A stretch of DNA of 64,000 nucleotides from an uncultured Massilia sp. (GTDB lineage: Bacteria; Pseudomonadota; Gammaproteobacteria; Burkholderiales; Burkholderiaceae). The notes beneath the pieces are model-generated. The model was not told the DNA's origin. It searched no databases and saw nothing but the letters and a program-made list of their open reading frames with translations. The stretch spans positions 62,001-126,000 of the forward strand of contig CAMLMV010000016.1 in assembly GCA_946481275.1 (NCBI GenBank), in the 5' to 3' direction. The position numbers and the translations under genes are program-made. This document shows, in pieces, positions 1 to 8,081 of this stretch (within the stretch, counting starts at the first letter, position 1; every line of letters starts with the position of its first letter).

Positions 1-532
1 TCTGGAACATCACGAGGCCGCGTGCGGCCGGGGTCGCGTCCGCCAGACGCTGTTTCAATATATTTTCGGCCTCGCCGAGGTTGTCGGAAAGGATGACCAA
101 CCCCAGATAGTACTGGCTGGCCTCTTCGGAGTCCGGTGCGTACTGGCGCCACAGCTTCACGGCGGCGAGCGCGTCGTCGGCCTGCTTGGCGGACAGCGCC
201 ATCTCGGCGGCGCGCTTGGCCAGGCGCGGGTCCTTCGTCTGCTGGGCCAGGCTCATCATCGTCAGGTACGGGCCTTGCCAGTCCCCGTTTTTGTAGGCCA
301 TCTCGGCCTGCATGAGCTGGGCCATCATGGCCGGGGTCATCTCGACGTTGGGAAGCTTTTCGGCCTGCTCGCCTTCCTTGGCCTCGTCGGGATGGTCCCG
401 TGCTTCGGCGGCGGCGAGCGGCTGGTCGGACAGATCCTGGGCCGGTTGCTGCTGCTTGGGAGCCACAGCGCAGGCCGACAGCAGTGCGGAGAGGGTTACA
501 ATGGCGAAAGCGTTTTTCAAGGCAAGTCCCAC
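1..532 (-). CDS. TPR-type outer-membrane lipoprotein, partial (C-terminus beyond window)
   Basis: Manual reverse translation gives a lipoprotein-like N-terminus: a short basic start, a hydrophobic stretch and the lipobox LSAC about 20 residues in. An Ala/Glu-rich linker follows, then alanine-rich helical repeats of TPR type. The reading frame runs off the left edge of the window, so the C-terminus is missing. The function is probably a periplasm-facing scaffold attached to the outer membrane; no enzymatic motif is visible. The start is uncertain: GTG at 532, or TTG at 520, which has a GGGA stretch just upstream and gives a cleaner signal peptide (M-K-N-A-F). The gene is divergent from mutM, with about 90 bp between them. 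Confidence 0.7.
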   Translation of the reverse strand, partial: MGLALKNAFAIVTLSALLSACAVAPKQQQPAQDLSDQPLAAAEARDHPDEAKEGEQAEKLPNVEMTPAMMAQLMQAEMAYKNGDWQGPYLTMMSLAQQTKDPRLAKRAAEMALSAKQADDALAAVKLWRQYAPDSEEASQYYLGLVILSDNLGEAENILKQRLADATPAARGLVMFQ

Positions 533-624
533 GTCGTCGAGATTGTCCGATTCTACGCCATGCACCCGCTGCGCGTGCGCCGCTGCAACACGAATTTACA
601 TTCCTCTCACGTTGTCAATCATTC

Positions 625-1458
625 ATGCCTGAATTACCAGAAGTCGAAGTGACTAGAAGAGGCGTCGCCCCGCATCTGGAAGACCGCATCGTCGAAGATG
701 TCGTGCTGCGCCGCGAAGGCCTGCGCTGGCCGTTCCCCCCGAACTTGCGCGAGCTGCTCGCGGGCCGTCGCATCCTCGGCACGGGCCGGCGCGGCAAATA
801 CCTGCTGCTGACATTCGAACACGGCACGCTGATCGTCCACCTGGGCATGTCCGGCCATTTGCGCGTGCTGCCGGAAGGCGTCGAACTGAAAAAACACGAC
901 CACTTCGACCTCGTCGTGCGCGGCCCGGAAGGCCGGCGGGTGCTGCGCTTGCACGATCCGCGCCGCTTTGGCGCCGTCCTCTGGCACGGTCACGACGACG
1001 GCGAGCTGGAGCAGCACGTGCTGCTGCGCGGCCTGGGCGTGGAACCGCTCGAAGACAAATTCTCCGGCGCCCTGCTCCACCAGGCCACGCGCAACCGCAG
1101 CGCTCCGATCAAGCAGGTGCTGCTGGCGGGCGACATCGTCGTCGGCGTCGGCAATATCTATGCATGCGAAAGCCTGTTCCGCGCCGGCATCAACCCGAAG
1201 ACGGCCGCCGGCAAGATCAGCCGCGCCCGCTACGACAAGCTGGCCGAAGCGATCCGCGACATCCTTGCCGCCGCGATCGTGCAAGGCGGCAGCACACTCC
1301 GTGACTTTATTGCCGTAAATGGTCAGTCAGGCTATTTCCAGCAGACATATTTCGTCTATGATCGTGCAGGAGTTCCTTGCCGCAACTGTGGCACGCCGGT
1401 CCGCCAGATCAAGCAGGGCCAGCGGTCCACGTTCTACTGCGCGGTCTGCCAGCGGTAA
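625..1458 (+). CDS. mutM: Formamidopyrimidine-DNA glycosylase MutM (Fpg)
   Basis: This 277-residue bifunctional DNA glycosylase/AP lyase removes 8-oxoguanine and ring-opened purines. The start at 625 is fixed by the family N-terminus MPELPEVE, in which Pro2 is the Schiff-base nucleophile and Glu3 the catalytic acid after Met removal. The open frame extends about 75 codons upstream but has no family similarity there. The C-terminus holds the DNA-binding zinc finger, C-x2-C-x16-C-x2-C, starting at CRNCG and ending CAVCQR. Length matches the family (about 270 residues). It lies upstream of a dynamin-like gene and mutY on the same strand, so two glycosylases of the 8-oxoguanine (GO) system are neighbours. 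Confidence 0.97.
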   Translation: MPELPEVEVTRRGVAPHLEDRIVEDVVLRREGLRWPFPPNLRELLAGRRILGTGRRGKYLLLTFEHGTLIVHLGMSGHLRVLPEGVELKKHDHFDLVVRGPEGRRVLRLHDPRRFGAVLWHGHDDGELEQHVLLRGLGVEPLEDKFSGALLHQATRNRSAPIKQVLLAGDIVVGVGNIYACESLFRAGINPKTAAGKISRARYDKLAEAIRDILAAAIVQGGSTLRDFIAVNGQSGYFQQTYFVYDRAGVPCRNCGTPVRQIKQGQRSTFYCAVCQR

Positions 1459-1494
1459 GGCCATCGACGAGGCCGGGACACGCAGGATATCAAT

Positions 1495-3417
1495 ATGCAG
1501 GATCTACAACAGTATGCGAACTGGCGCGCGCAGGTCGCCCAGGCGCTGGAACAATATCGCGGCTGGGCCCAGGGGGCCGAGCTGCTGGACGGCGCGGCGG
1601 AACAGCGCGTCGCGCGTGCGCTCGCGCGGCTGCGCGACGACCGGTTGTCGGTCGCGTTCGTAGCCGAGTTCTCGCGCGGTAAATCCGAGCTGATCAACGC
1701 CATCTTCTTTGCCGACTACGGCCAGCGCATCGTGCCGTCGAGCCCCGGCCGCACGACGATGTGCCCAACCGAATTCGCCTGGGATGCCGCGCTTGTCCCC
1801 TGCATCCGCCTGCTTCCGATCGAGACGCGCGCCGAGCGCCTGGCCACCGGCGACTATCGCGACGTCCCGGACGCGTGGACCGTGCTGCCGCTGGACCTGT
1901 CCGCACCGGAGCGCATGCACGAGACCTTCCAGCAGGTGAGCCTCACGCGCCGCGTCACGCCGGGCGAAGCGCAGCGCTACGGCCTGTACGATCCGGACGA
2001 CCCCGACCTCGCGGCGACCCTGGGCGCGGACGGTCTCGTCGGGATCCCGCGCTGGCGCCATGCGCTGATCAACGTGCCGCATCCGCTGCTCAGGCAGGGC
2101 CTCGTGATCGTCGACACGCCGGGCCTGAACGCGATCGGCACGGAGCCGGAACTGACGCTGAACCTGATCCCGAACGCGCACGCCGTACTGTTCATCCTGG
2201 CCGCCGAGACGGGCGTCACGAAGAGCGACATCGACGTCTGGCGCACGCACATCAACGCCGGGCCGGGACGCATCGTGGTGCTGAACAAGATCGACGCGCT
2301 GTGGGACGAGCTGCGCACCCCGCAGGACAACGACGCCGCCATCGCGCGCCAGCAGCACGACGCCGCGCGCCTGCTGGGCGTGGCGGATGCGCAGGTGTTC
2401 CCGGTGTCCGCGCAAAAGGCTCTCGTCGGCAAGATCACGGGCGACCTGGGGCTGTTCGAAAAGAGCCGCGTGGGCACACTGGAATCGGCGCTGTTCCACG
2501 AACTGATCCCGGCGCGCCAGGACATCCTGCGCCGCCAGTTGCAGGACGACCTCGCGACGTTGACGGGCGCCCAGTCCGCGCTGCTCGCCGCGCGTGGGCG
2601 CGACCTCGTCGAGCAACTGCAGGAACTGCAAAGCCTGCGCGGGAAGAACCAGGGCGTGATCGCCCACATGGTGCGCCGCGTCGAGATGGAAAAGAAGGAA
2701 TTCGACGCCAGCCTGTTCAAGCTGCAGGGCACGCGCGCCGTGTTCACCACGCTGTCGACGGAGCTGTATTCCATCATCGGCATGGACGTCGTGCAGGACC
2801 GCGTCGACGCCGTGCGCGCCGCGATGGAAGCCGCGCGTTTTTCGACGGGCATGCGCGCGCCGGTGCGCACGTTCTTCGACCAGGCGCGCGCCAGCCTGGC
2901 TGCGGCGGAGTCCAAGATCGCCGAGATCGCGGCGATGATGGAGACGATGGTGCGGCGCTTCTCCACCGAGCACGGTCTCGCGCTGGCGCAGCCGGCCGCG
3001 CTGTCGCTGGAACGCTACCGCCGCGAGATCGACGCCATCGAGGCCATCTACGTCAAGCAGTTCGGCACGGCGACCCTGCTCATCACCAGCCGCGGCACCC
3101 TGCTCGAACGCTTCTTCGACACGATCGCGTCGCGCATCAAATTCGCGTTCCGCGAAGCGAACGGCGACGCCGAGGCGTGGCTGAAAGTGGTCAATGCGCC
3201 GCTGGAAGCGCAGATCCGCCGGCACCGCGACCAGCTGCGGCACCGCCAGGCGTCGATCCAGCGCATCCTGGAAGCCACCGACAGCCTGGAACAGAAAATC
3301 GCCGCCTTCGAGGCGGCCCAACACGACCTGGAGCAGGTCAAGGCGCGGCTGGCCAGTCTGTCCGGCGTCGTCGCGGACGCCTTGCGCGCCGACCTGCCCG
3401 AATTGCGAGCAGCTTGA
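1495..3417 (+). CDS. Dynamin-like GTPase family protein
   Basis: The 640-residue protein has an N-terminal GTPase domain and a long helical C-terminal part. GTPase motifs are a P-loop at residues 57-64 (AEFSRGKS, with Ala in place of the usual first Gly), a G2 threonine pair near 88-89, DTPG at 207-210 and NKID at 264-267. The rest is helix-rich, with heptad-like Leu/Gln/Glu stretches at about 350-400 and 560-620. Bacterial dynamin-like proteins remodel or protect membranes; the specific role here is unknown. An AGGA Shine-Dalgarno lies about 8 nt upstream. The stop is only 3 nt before mutY, so the two genes are probably co-transcribed. Confidence 0.85.
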   Translation: MQDLQQYANWRAQVAQALEQYRGWAQGAELLDGAAEQRVARALARLRDDRLSVAFVAEFSRGKSELINAIFFADYGQRIVPSSPGRTTMCPTEFAWDAALVPCIRLLPIETRAERLATGDYRDVPDAWTVLPLDLSAPERMHETFQQVSLTRRVTPGEAQRYGLYDPDDPDLAATLGADGLVGIPRWRHALINVPHPLLRQGLVIVDTPGLNAIGTEPELTLNLIPNAHAVLFILAAETGVTKSDIDVWRTHINAGPGRIVVLNKIDALWDELRTPQDNDAAIARQQHDAARLLGVADAQVFPVSAQKALVGKITGDLGLFEKSRVGTLESALFHELIPARQDILRRQLQDDLATLTGAQSALLAARGRDLVEQLQELQSLRGKNQGVIAHMVRRVEMEKKEFDASLFKLQGTRAVFTTLSTELYSIIGMDVVQDRVDAVRAAMEAARFSTGMRAPVRTFFDQARASLAAAESKIAEIAAMMETMVRRFSTEHGLALAQPAALSLERYRREIDAIEAIYVKQFGTATLLITSRGTLLERFFDTIASRIKFAFREANGDAEAWLKVVNAPLEAQIRRHRDQLRHRQASIQRILEATDSLEQKIAAFEAAQHDLEQVKARLASLSGVVADALRADLPELRAA

Positions 3418-3420
3418 TTC

Positions 3421-4530
3421 ATGAAACGCAGCACCGATACCGAAATCCTGTCCGACCCGAGCTTTTCCCGCGCCGTCATCGACTGGCAGCGCGCCCACGG
3501 CCGCCACGCCCTGCCCTGGCAGAACACGCGCGACGCCTACCGCATCTGGCTCTCCGAGATCATGCTGCAGCAGACGCAGGTGACGGCGGTGCTGGGCTAT
3601 TACGCGCGCTTCCTCGAGCGCTTCCCGACCGTGCACGATCTCGCGGCCGCGCCGGCGGAAGACGTGATGGCGCACTGGAGCGGCCTCGGTTACTACACGC
3701 GGGCGCGCAACCTGCACGCGTGCGCCAAGCGCGTCGTCGCGGACTACGGCGGCGTGTTCCCCAGTGACCCGGCGCTGCTGGCCGACCTGCCCGGCATCGG
3801 GCGCTCGACGGCCGCCGCCATCGCCGCGTTCTCCGCAGGCGCGCGTGCCGCCATCCTGGACGGCAACGTGAAGCGCGTGTTCGCGCGTGTGTTCGGCATC
3901 GATGAGTACCCGGGCATCAAGCCGGTGGAAGACGCGCTGTGGCGCCGCGCCGAAGCGCTGCTGCCGGAGGGCGACGGCATCGAGGCATACACGCAGGGCC
4001 TGATGGACCTGGGCGCCACGCTGTGCACGCGCGGCAAACCGGATTGCGACCGCTGCCCGCTGCAAGAGCGCTGCGTGGCCTTCGCCACCGGCCGGACGGC
4101 TGTCCTGCCCGTGCCGAAGCCGAAGAAGGCGACGCCGGAACGGCGCGCGCTGATGCTGGCCGTCGTCGACAACGGCCAGGTGCTGCTGCAGCAGCGGCCC
4201 GATTCCGGCATCTGGGGCGGCCTGCTGTCGCTGCCGGAATACGACGGTCACGTGGCGCTGGACGAGGCGGAGGACGTGTCCACGGCCACGCTGGCCGGCG
4301 CCGCCGGCGAGTTCGGCACGGTGGCCGAGGTGGAACCGCTGCTGCCGCTGGTGCACGGTTTTACCCACTACCGCCTGCACATCCAACCCTACCGTATGGG
4401 AGTCTCCGCGCGCAGCGAGACGCCGCCGGGCCACGTGTGGTGGAACCTGGCGACCATCGCCGACGCACCGCTGCCGGCGCCGATCAAGAAGCTGCTGGGG
4501 CAACTGGCGGCCCCGTCGCTGTTCTCCTGA
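3421..4530 (+). CDS. mutY: A/G-specific adenine DNA glycosylase MutY
   Basis: This 369-residue enzyme removes adenine mispaired with 8-oxoguanine. Visible features are the catalytic Glu46 in LSEIMLQQTQV, a helix-hairpin-helix around residues 122-135 (LPGIGRST), the catalytic Asp147 in ILDGNV, and the [4Fe-4S] ligands Cys202, Cys209, Cys212 and Cys218 (C-x6-C-x2-C-x5-C). The C-terminal third is the NUDIX-like 8-oxoG recognition domain. It follows the dynamin-like gene by 3 nt. Its last codons and stop form the left copy of a 12-bp direct repeat flanking the palindromic element downstream, so the element appears to have inserted exactly at the gene's end without disrupting it. Confidence 0.96.
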   Translation: MKRSTDTEILSDPSFSRAVIDWQRAHGRHALPWQNTRDAYRIWLSEIMLQQTQVTAVLGYYARFLERFPTVHDLAAAPAEDVMAHWSGLGYYTRARNLHACAKRVVADYGGVFPSDPALLADLPGIGRSTAAAIAAFSAGARAAILDGNVKRVFARVFGIDEYPGIKPVEDALWRRAEALLPEGDGIEAYTQGLMDLGATLCTRGKPDCDRCPLQERCVAFATGRTAVLPVPKPKKATPERRALMLAVVDNGQVLLQQRPDSGIWGGLLSLPEYDGHVALDEAEDVSTATLAGAAGEFGTVAEVEPLLPLVHGFTHYRLHIQPYRMGVSARSETPPGHVWWNLATIADAPLPAPIKKLLGQLAAPSLFS

Positions 4531-4547
4531 CCAAATTCCTAGAACCG

Positions 4548-4600
4548 CAAATTCGGGGTCAGAGCACATTATTTGGAAAATTCGGGGTCAGAGCACATTT
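4548..4600 (+). repeat. Two direct copies of the GGGGTCAGAGCACAT repeat
   Basis: Copy 1 spans about 4548-4570 and copy 2 about 4579-4600. They share the core ATTCGGGGTCAGAGCACATT and are separated by 8 bp. They form the left arm of the palindromic element after mutY. Confidence 0.9.
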
Positions 4601-4716
4601 CGGGGCAATGTTCTGCGGGTACGACGGCGCGGGGGGCTACAGTGTGGATCTGGCTAACGTGATTCGCCATCGACCGGCAGCCACAGCAAACATGCCATGG
4701 AACCATGTCTCGTAAA

Positions 4717-4764
4717 AGTGCTCTGACCCCGAATTTGCGGCGAAATGTGCTCTGACCCCGAATT
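4717..4764 (-). repeat. Two inverted copies of the GGGGTCAGAGCACAT repeat
   Basis: Copies 3 (about 4717-4740) and 4 (about 4743-4764) are reverse complements of the left-arm motif and read GTGCTCTGACCCCGAATT on the plus strand. Copy 3 extends to TTTGCGG, which matches CCGCAAA before copy 1, so the copy 1/copy 3 pair is the longer inverted repeat. Confidence 0.9.
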
Positions 4765-4844
4765 GGAGTCATTGTTCTCCTGACAGGAATTGACAGTGGT
4801 CCGGCCTAGACTTGCCGCACTGTCAACCACCGAAGGAGAACACC

Positions 4845-5213
4845 ATGCTGACCCCGACCTACACCATCCTCTACGTCGCCGATCCGCAAGCAAGCGCACG
4901 CCTGTACGGCAAGCTGCTGGACACGGAGCACGTCGACACCTCCCCCTCGTTCGTGCTGTTCCCGCTGGAGAACGGCCGCATGCTGGGCCTGTGGACGAAG
5001 TCCGATACGGTGCCGGCCGCCGACTTTCACGGCAGCAGCAGCGAGCTCGCGTTCCGTGTCGGCAGCGATGCAGAAGTCGATGCGCTGCACGGCAAGTGGC
5101 GCGAGGCCGGGCTGCGCATCCTGCAGGCGCCGACCAAGGTGGATTTCGGTTATACGTTCACCGCGGCCGATCCGGATGGACACCGCCTGCGCGTGTTTGC
5201 CCGTGGAGAGTGA
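4845..5213 (+). CDS. VOC-family (glyoxalase/bleomycin-resistance-like) protein
   Basis: This 122-residue protein has one vicinal-oxygen-chelate module: a beta-alpha-beta start (YTILYVADPQASARLYGKLL) and the typical closing strand (YTFTAADPDGHRLRVFARGE). Such proteins are metal-dependent lyases, dioxygenases or drug-binding proteins, usually dimeric; the substrate here is unknown. The ATG at 4845 is chosen because AAGGAGAA lies 5 nt upstream; an earlier in-frame start lacks such a site. It stands alone between the repeat element and dgt, which converges on it with 3 bp between stops. Confidence 0.85.
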   Translation: MLTPTYTILYVADPQASARLYGKLLDTEHVDTSPSFVLFPLENGRMLGLWTKSDTVPAADFHGSSSELAFRVGSDAEVDALHGKWREAGLRILQAPTKVDFGYTFTAADPDGHRLRVFARGE

Positions 5214-5216
5214 GCG

Positions 5217-6356
5217 TCAGAACGTATCGAGCGAGTAGATGCGGCGGTGTTCCTTGATCGCATACCGGTCCGTCATCCCCGCGATGTAATCCGCAATCTT
5301 GCGCGCCTGTTTCATCGTGTCGCCCGACGCCACCTGGTAATCCGGCGGCAGCAGCACGGGGTCGGTCATGAAGGCGTCGAACAGCTCGTGCACGACGCGG
5401 CTCGCCTTCACGCGCATGCGGTTCACCTGGTAGTGGCGGTACAGGTTCGCGTGCAGGAAGCGTTTCAGTGCCGTCGTCTCTTCACGCATCTTTTGCGAGA
5501 AGCGGATCAGGGGCGGGCCCTTGCGCACGTCGTCGATGCTCTGCGGCGCGGCGTCCGCCAGCAGCTCGGCCGACGTCGCGGCCAAATCGGCCGTCATCGC
5601 CGTGATCATTAGCCGGATCGTCTCGTACAGCTCGCGCCGCCCCTGCAACCCGGGGTACTGCTGCACGACCTCGCGGTGCAGGCGCGCAAACAAATCCACC
5701 TCTTCCATCTGCTTCATCGTGAGCAGGCCCGAACGCAGGCCGTCATCGATGTCGTGGTTGTTGTACGCGATCTCGTCGGCCAGGTTCGTCAGCTGCGCTT
5801 CCAGGCTCGGTTGCGTTTTGTCGATGAAGCGCTGGCCCAGCTCTCCCAGCTGGCGCGCGTTCGTCAGCGAGCAGTGTTTCAGGATGCCTTCGCGCGTCTC
5901 GAACGTGAGGTTCAGGCCGTCGAAGGCACCGTAATGCTCTTCGAGATGGTCGACGACGCGCAGGCTTTGCAGGTTGTGCTCGAAGCCGCCGTAGTCCTTC
6001 ATGCACTCGTTCAGCACGTCCTGGCCGACGTGGCCGAACGGCGTGTGGCCCAGGTCGTGCGCGAGCGCGGTCGCTTCGACGAGGTCCTCGTTCAGGCGCA
6101 GGCTGCGCGCCAGCGTGCGCGCGATCTGGGCGACCTCGATCGAGTGCGTGAGGCGGGTTCGGAACAGGTCTCCTTCGTGGTTCAGGAAGACCTGCGTCTT
6201 GTACTCGAGCCGGCGGAACGCGGTCGAGTGGATGATGCGGTCGCGGTCGCGCTGGAACTCGCTGCGCGAGCCGGGGGACGGTTCGGGGTGACGACGCCCA
6301 CGGCTCTTCGACGACTGCGCCGCGTAAGGAGCCAGGTGGGCGTCGAAGTCGATCAT
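5217..6356 (-). CDS. dgt: Deoxyguanosinetriphosphate triphosphohydrolase-like protein (HD domain)
   Basis: This 379-residue HD-superfamily enzyme of the dGTPase/dNTPase class hydrolyses dNTPs to the nucleoside and triphosphate. The metal-binding HD signature is seen in [15 protein letters not shown] and [18 protein letters not shown], followed by the conserved [17 protein letters not shown] segment. Length fits the short dGTPase-like class common in Betaproteobacteria rather than the roughly 500-residue E. coli Dgt. Its ATG overlaps the aroKB stop by 4 nt (ATGA), so translation is probably coupled to aroKB. Confidence 0.9.
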   Translation of the reverse strand: MIDFDAHLAPYAAQSSKSRGRRHPEPSPGSRSEFQRDRDRIIHSTAFRRLEYKTQVFLNHEGDLFRTRLTHSIEVAQIARTLARSLRLNEDLVEATALAHDLGHTPFGHVGQDVLNECMKDYGGFEHNLQSLRVVDHLEEHYGAFDGLNLTFETREGILKHCSLTNARQLGELGQRFIDKTQPSLEAQLTNLADEIAYNNHDIDDGLRSGLLTMKQMEEVDLFARLHREVVQQYPGLQGRRELYETIRLMITAMTADLAATSAELLADAAPQSIDDVRKGPPLIRFSQKMREETTALKRFLHANLYRHYQVNRMRVKASRVVHELFDAFMTDPVLLPPDYQVASGDTMKQARKIADYIAGMTDRYAIKEHRRIYSLDTF

Positions 6357-8008
6357 GACGAGCAGGCCTTCAGCGTGGCGTCGAGCAGCTCGCGCGGCGC
6401 GTTGGTGATGCTCGGGCTGCCCAGCGGTTTCAGGAGGATGAACTTGATGGCGCCGCCCTCGTTCTTCTTGTCGACTTCCATCAGCTCGATCCAGCGCTCA
6501 TTGCCCAGGTCCGGCGCGACGACCGGCAGCCCGGCCGCCTTCACCAGCGCGCGCACGCGGTCGACCGCGGCGTCGTCAATGAGGTTCAAGCGGCGCGACA
6601 GGTCGGCCGCCATCACCATGCCGCAGCCGACGGCCTCGCCGTGCAGCCAGGCGCCATAGCCCATGCCCGCCTCGATGGCGTGGCCGAACGTGTGGCCGAA
6701 GTTCAGCACCGCGCGCAGGCCGCCTTCGCGCTCGTCGCGGGCGACGACGTCGGCCTTGATCTCGCACGAGCGCGCGATCGCGTGCGCGAGGGCCGCGTGG
6801 TCGCGCGCCACCAGTTTCCCGATGTTCGCCTCGATCCAGTCGAAGAAGGCGGCGTCGAGAATGGCGCCGTGCTTGATGACTTCCGCGAGGCCGGCCGACA
6901 GTTCGCGGTCCGGCAGGGTATCGAGCGTGGCGGTGTCCGCGATCACGGCGCGCGGCTGATAGAACGCGCCGATCATGTTCTTGCCCAGCGGGTGGTTGAT
7001 GCCCGTCTTGCCGCCCACCGAGGAATCGACCTGCGCGAGCAGCGTGGTCGGGATCTGCACGAACGGCACGCCGCGCATGTAGGTCGCGGCCGCGAACCCG
7101 GTCATGTCGCCGATCACGCCGCCGCCCAACGCCACCAGGGTCGTCTTGCGGTCGCACTTGTTGGCCAGCAGCGCGTCGAACACCTCGTTCAGGCTCTCCC
7201 AGTTTTTAAATTCTTCGCCGTCGCGCAGGATGATGGGCACGACCTCGCGGCCGGCCGCGCGCAGCGGACCGGCGACCTTGTCCAGGTACAGCGGGGCGAC
7301 CGTCGTGTTGGTGACGATGGCCACCTTGCCGCTGCCGCCGATGTGACGATTGAGGAGAGAAGCGTCGTCCAGCAGGCCGCGTCCGATCGCGATCGGATAG
7401 CTGCGGTCGCCCAGCTCGACGTTAAGAGAGATGCATGCCTGTTCGTTCATTGTCGTCTTTGCGTTGGCCTGCTCGCGTGCGCCGTTGTCCGCCTCGAGCT
7501 GGTCCAGGATTGTCTGAACCATCGATTGTACGTTAGGTCGGCCCGTGTCGATGACCATGTCGGCGATCTCGCGGTACAGGGGCTCGCGCTGCGCGGTCAG
7601 GTCTTCCAGCTTCCTGCGCGGGTCGGCCGTCTGCAGCAGCGGGCGGTTCTTGTCGTGCGCCGTGCGCTGCAGGATGCTGGAGACGCTCGCGCGCAGGTAG
7701 ATCACCGTGCCCCGCTCCGCCAGCAGCGCGCGGCTGTCCGGGTTCAGCACGGCGCCGCCGCCGGTCGCCAGCACGATGCCGTTCTGCGCGGTGAGTTCGC
7801 GGATCACGTCGGCTTCGCGGCGGCGGAAGCTGGCCTCGCCCTCGATCTCGAAGATCCACGGAATCGTGGCGCCCGTGCGCGCCTCGATCTCGTGGTCGGA
7901 ATCGATGAAGGTCATGTCCAGGCGCCGAGCCAGCAGGCGGCCGATGGTGGTCTTGCCGGCTCCCATCAGGCCGACGAGGAAGATGTTGTTGTTCTTACAG
8001 TCAGACAC
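6353..8008 (-). CDS. aroKB: Fused shikimate kinase / 3-dehydroquinate synthase (AroK-AroB)
   Basis: One continuous reading frame encodes two shikimate-pathway enzymes. Residues 1 to about 180 are shikimate kinase, with the P-loop GLMGAGKTT, the FIDSD motif and the GGGAVL segment. Residues from about 187 are 3-dehydroquinate synthase, with the NAD-binding [19 protein letters not shown] and the metal-site segment [14 protein letters not shown]. There is no stop between them. The linker is polar and short, and Met187 (position 7450) is where a stand-alone AroB would begin, so internal initiation is possible. GTG at 8008 is chosen as start because the longer frame (ATG at 8068) would run through the terminator of the upstream gene. 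Confidence 0.9.
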   Translation of the reverse strand: MSDCKNNNIFLVGLMGAGKTTIGRLLARRLDMTFIDSDHEIEARTGATIPWIFEIEGEASFRRREADVIRELTAQNGIVLATGGGAVLNPDSRALLAERGTVIYLRASVSSILQRTAHDKNRPLLQTADPRRKLEDLTAQREPLYREIADMVIDTGRPNVQSMVQTILDQLEADNGAREQANAKTTMNEQACISLNVELGDRSYPIAIGRGLLDDASLLNRHIGGSGKVAIVTNTTVAPLYLDKVAGPLRAAGREVVPIILRDGEEFKNWESLNEVFDALLANKCDRKTTLVALGGGVIGDMTGFAAATYMRGVPFVQIPTTLLAQVDSSVGGKTGINHPLGKNMIGAFYQPRAVIADTATLDTLPDRELSAGLAEVIKHGAILDAAFFDWIEANIGKLVARDHAALAHAIARSCEIKADVVARDEREGGLRAVLNFGHTFGHAIEAGMGYGAWLHGEAVGCGMVMAADLSRRLNLIDDAAVDRVRALVKAAGLPVVAPDLGNERWIELMEVDKKNEGGAIKFILLKPLGSPSITNAPRELLDATLKACSS

Positions 8009-8020
8009 GTGTACGCGTTC

Positions 8021-8049
8021 AAATAAAAACGGCCAGGTTTCCCTGGCCG
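8021..8049 (-). terminator. Rho-independent terminator after the Ig-like lipoprotein gene
   Basis: A perfect 8-bp stem, CGGCCAGG paired with CCTGGCCG around a 4-nt loop, is followed on the minus strand by TTTTTATTT. It lies about 35 nt beyond the stop of the lipoprotein gene and directly before the aroKB start, so aroKB probably has its own promoter or depends on read-through. Confidence 0.85.
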
Positions 8050-8081
8050 CTTTGTTGCAATCGGGCATCCCTTAAGAAAAC

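Larger units (their letters stand above)
4520..4784. mobile_element. Short non-coding palindromic element bounded by a 12-bp direct repeat
   Basis: The interval between mutY and the VOC gene (314 bp) holds two copies of a motif reading AATTCGGGGTCAGAGCACAT on the left and two copies in inverted orientation on the right, with about 115 bp of unique sequence between. The direct repeat TGTTCTCCTGAC occurs at 4520-4531 and again at 4773-4784, bounding the array like a target-site duplication. No transposase is encoded inside. A related but diverged element occurs at 37639-37811. The layout resembles a REP/REPIN or MITE-type non-autonomous element; the family is not identified. The insertion interpretation is an inference from the direct repeat. 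Confidence 0.7.

Noticed and set aside
1504..4569. A 1021-codon open frame on the minus strand opposite the dynamin-like gene and mutY
   Set aside because: Its translation is Arg/Ala/Gln-rich low-complexity sequence with no domain, and it is exactly antisense to two well-supported genes. Long antisense frames are expected in such GC-rich DNA.
8009..8068. A longer aroKB starting at ATG 8068
   Set aside because: Those 20 codons run through the hairpin and T-tract of the preceding gene's terminator and have no similarity to shikimate kinases.
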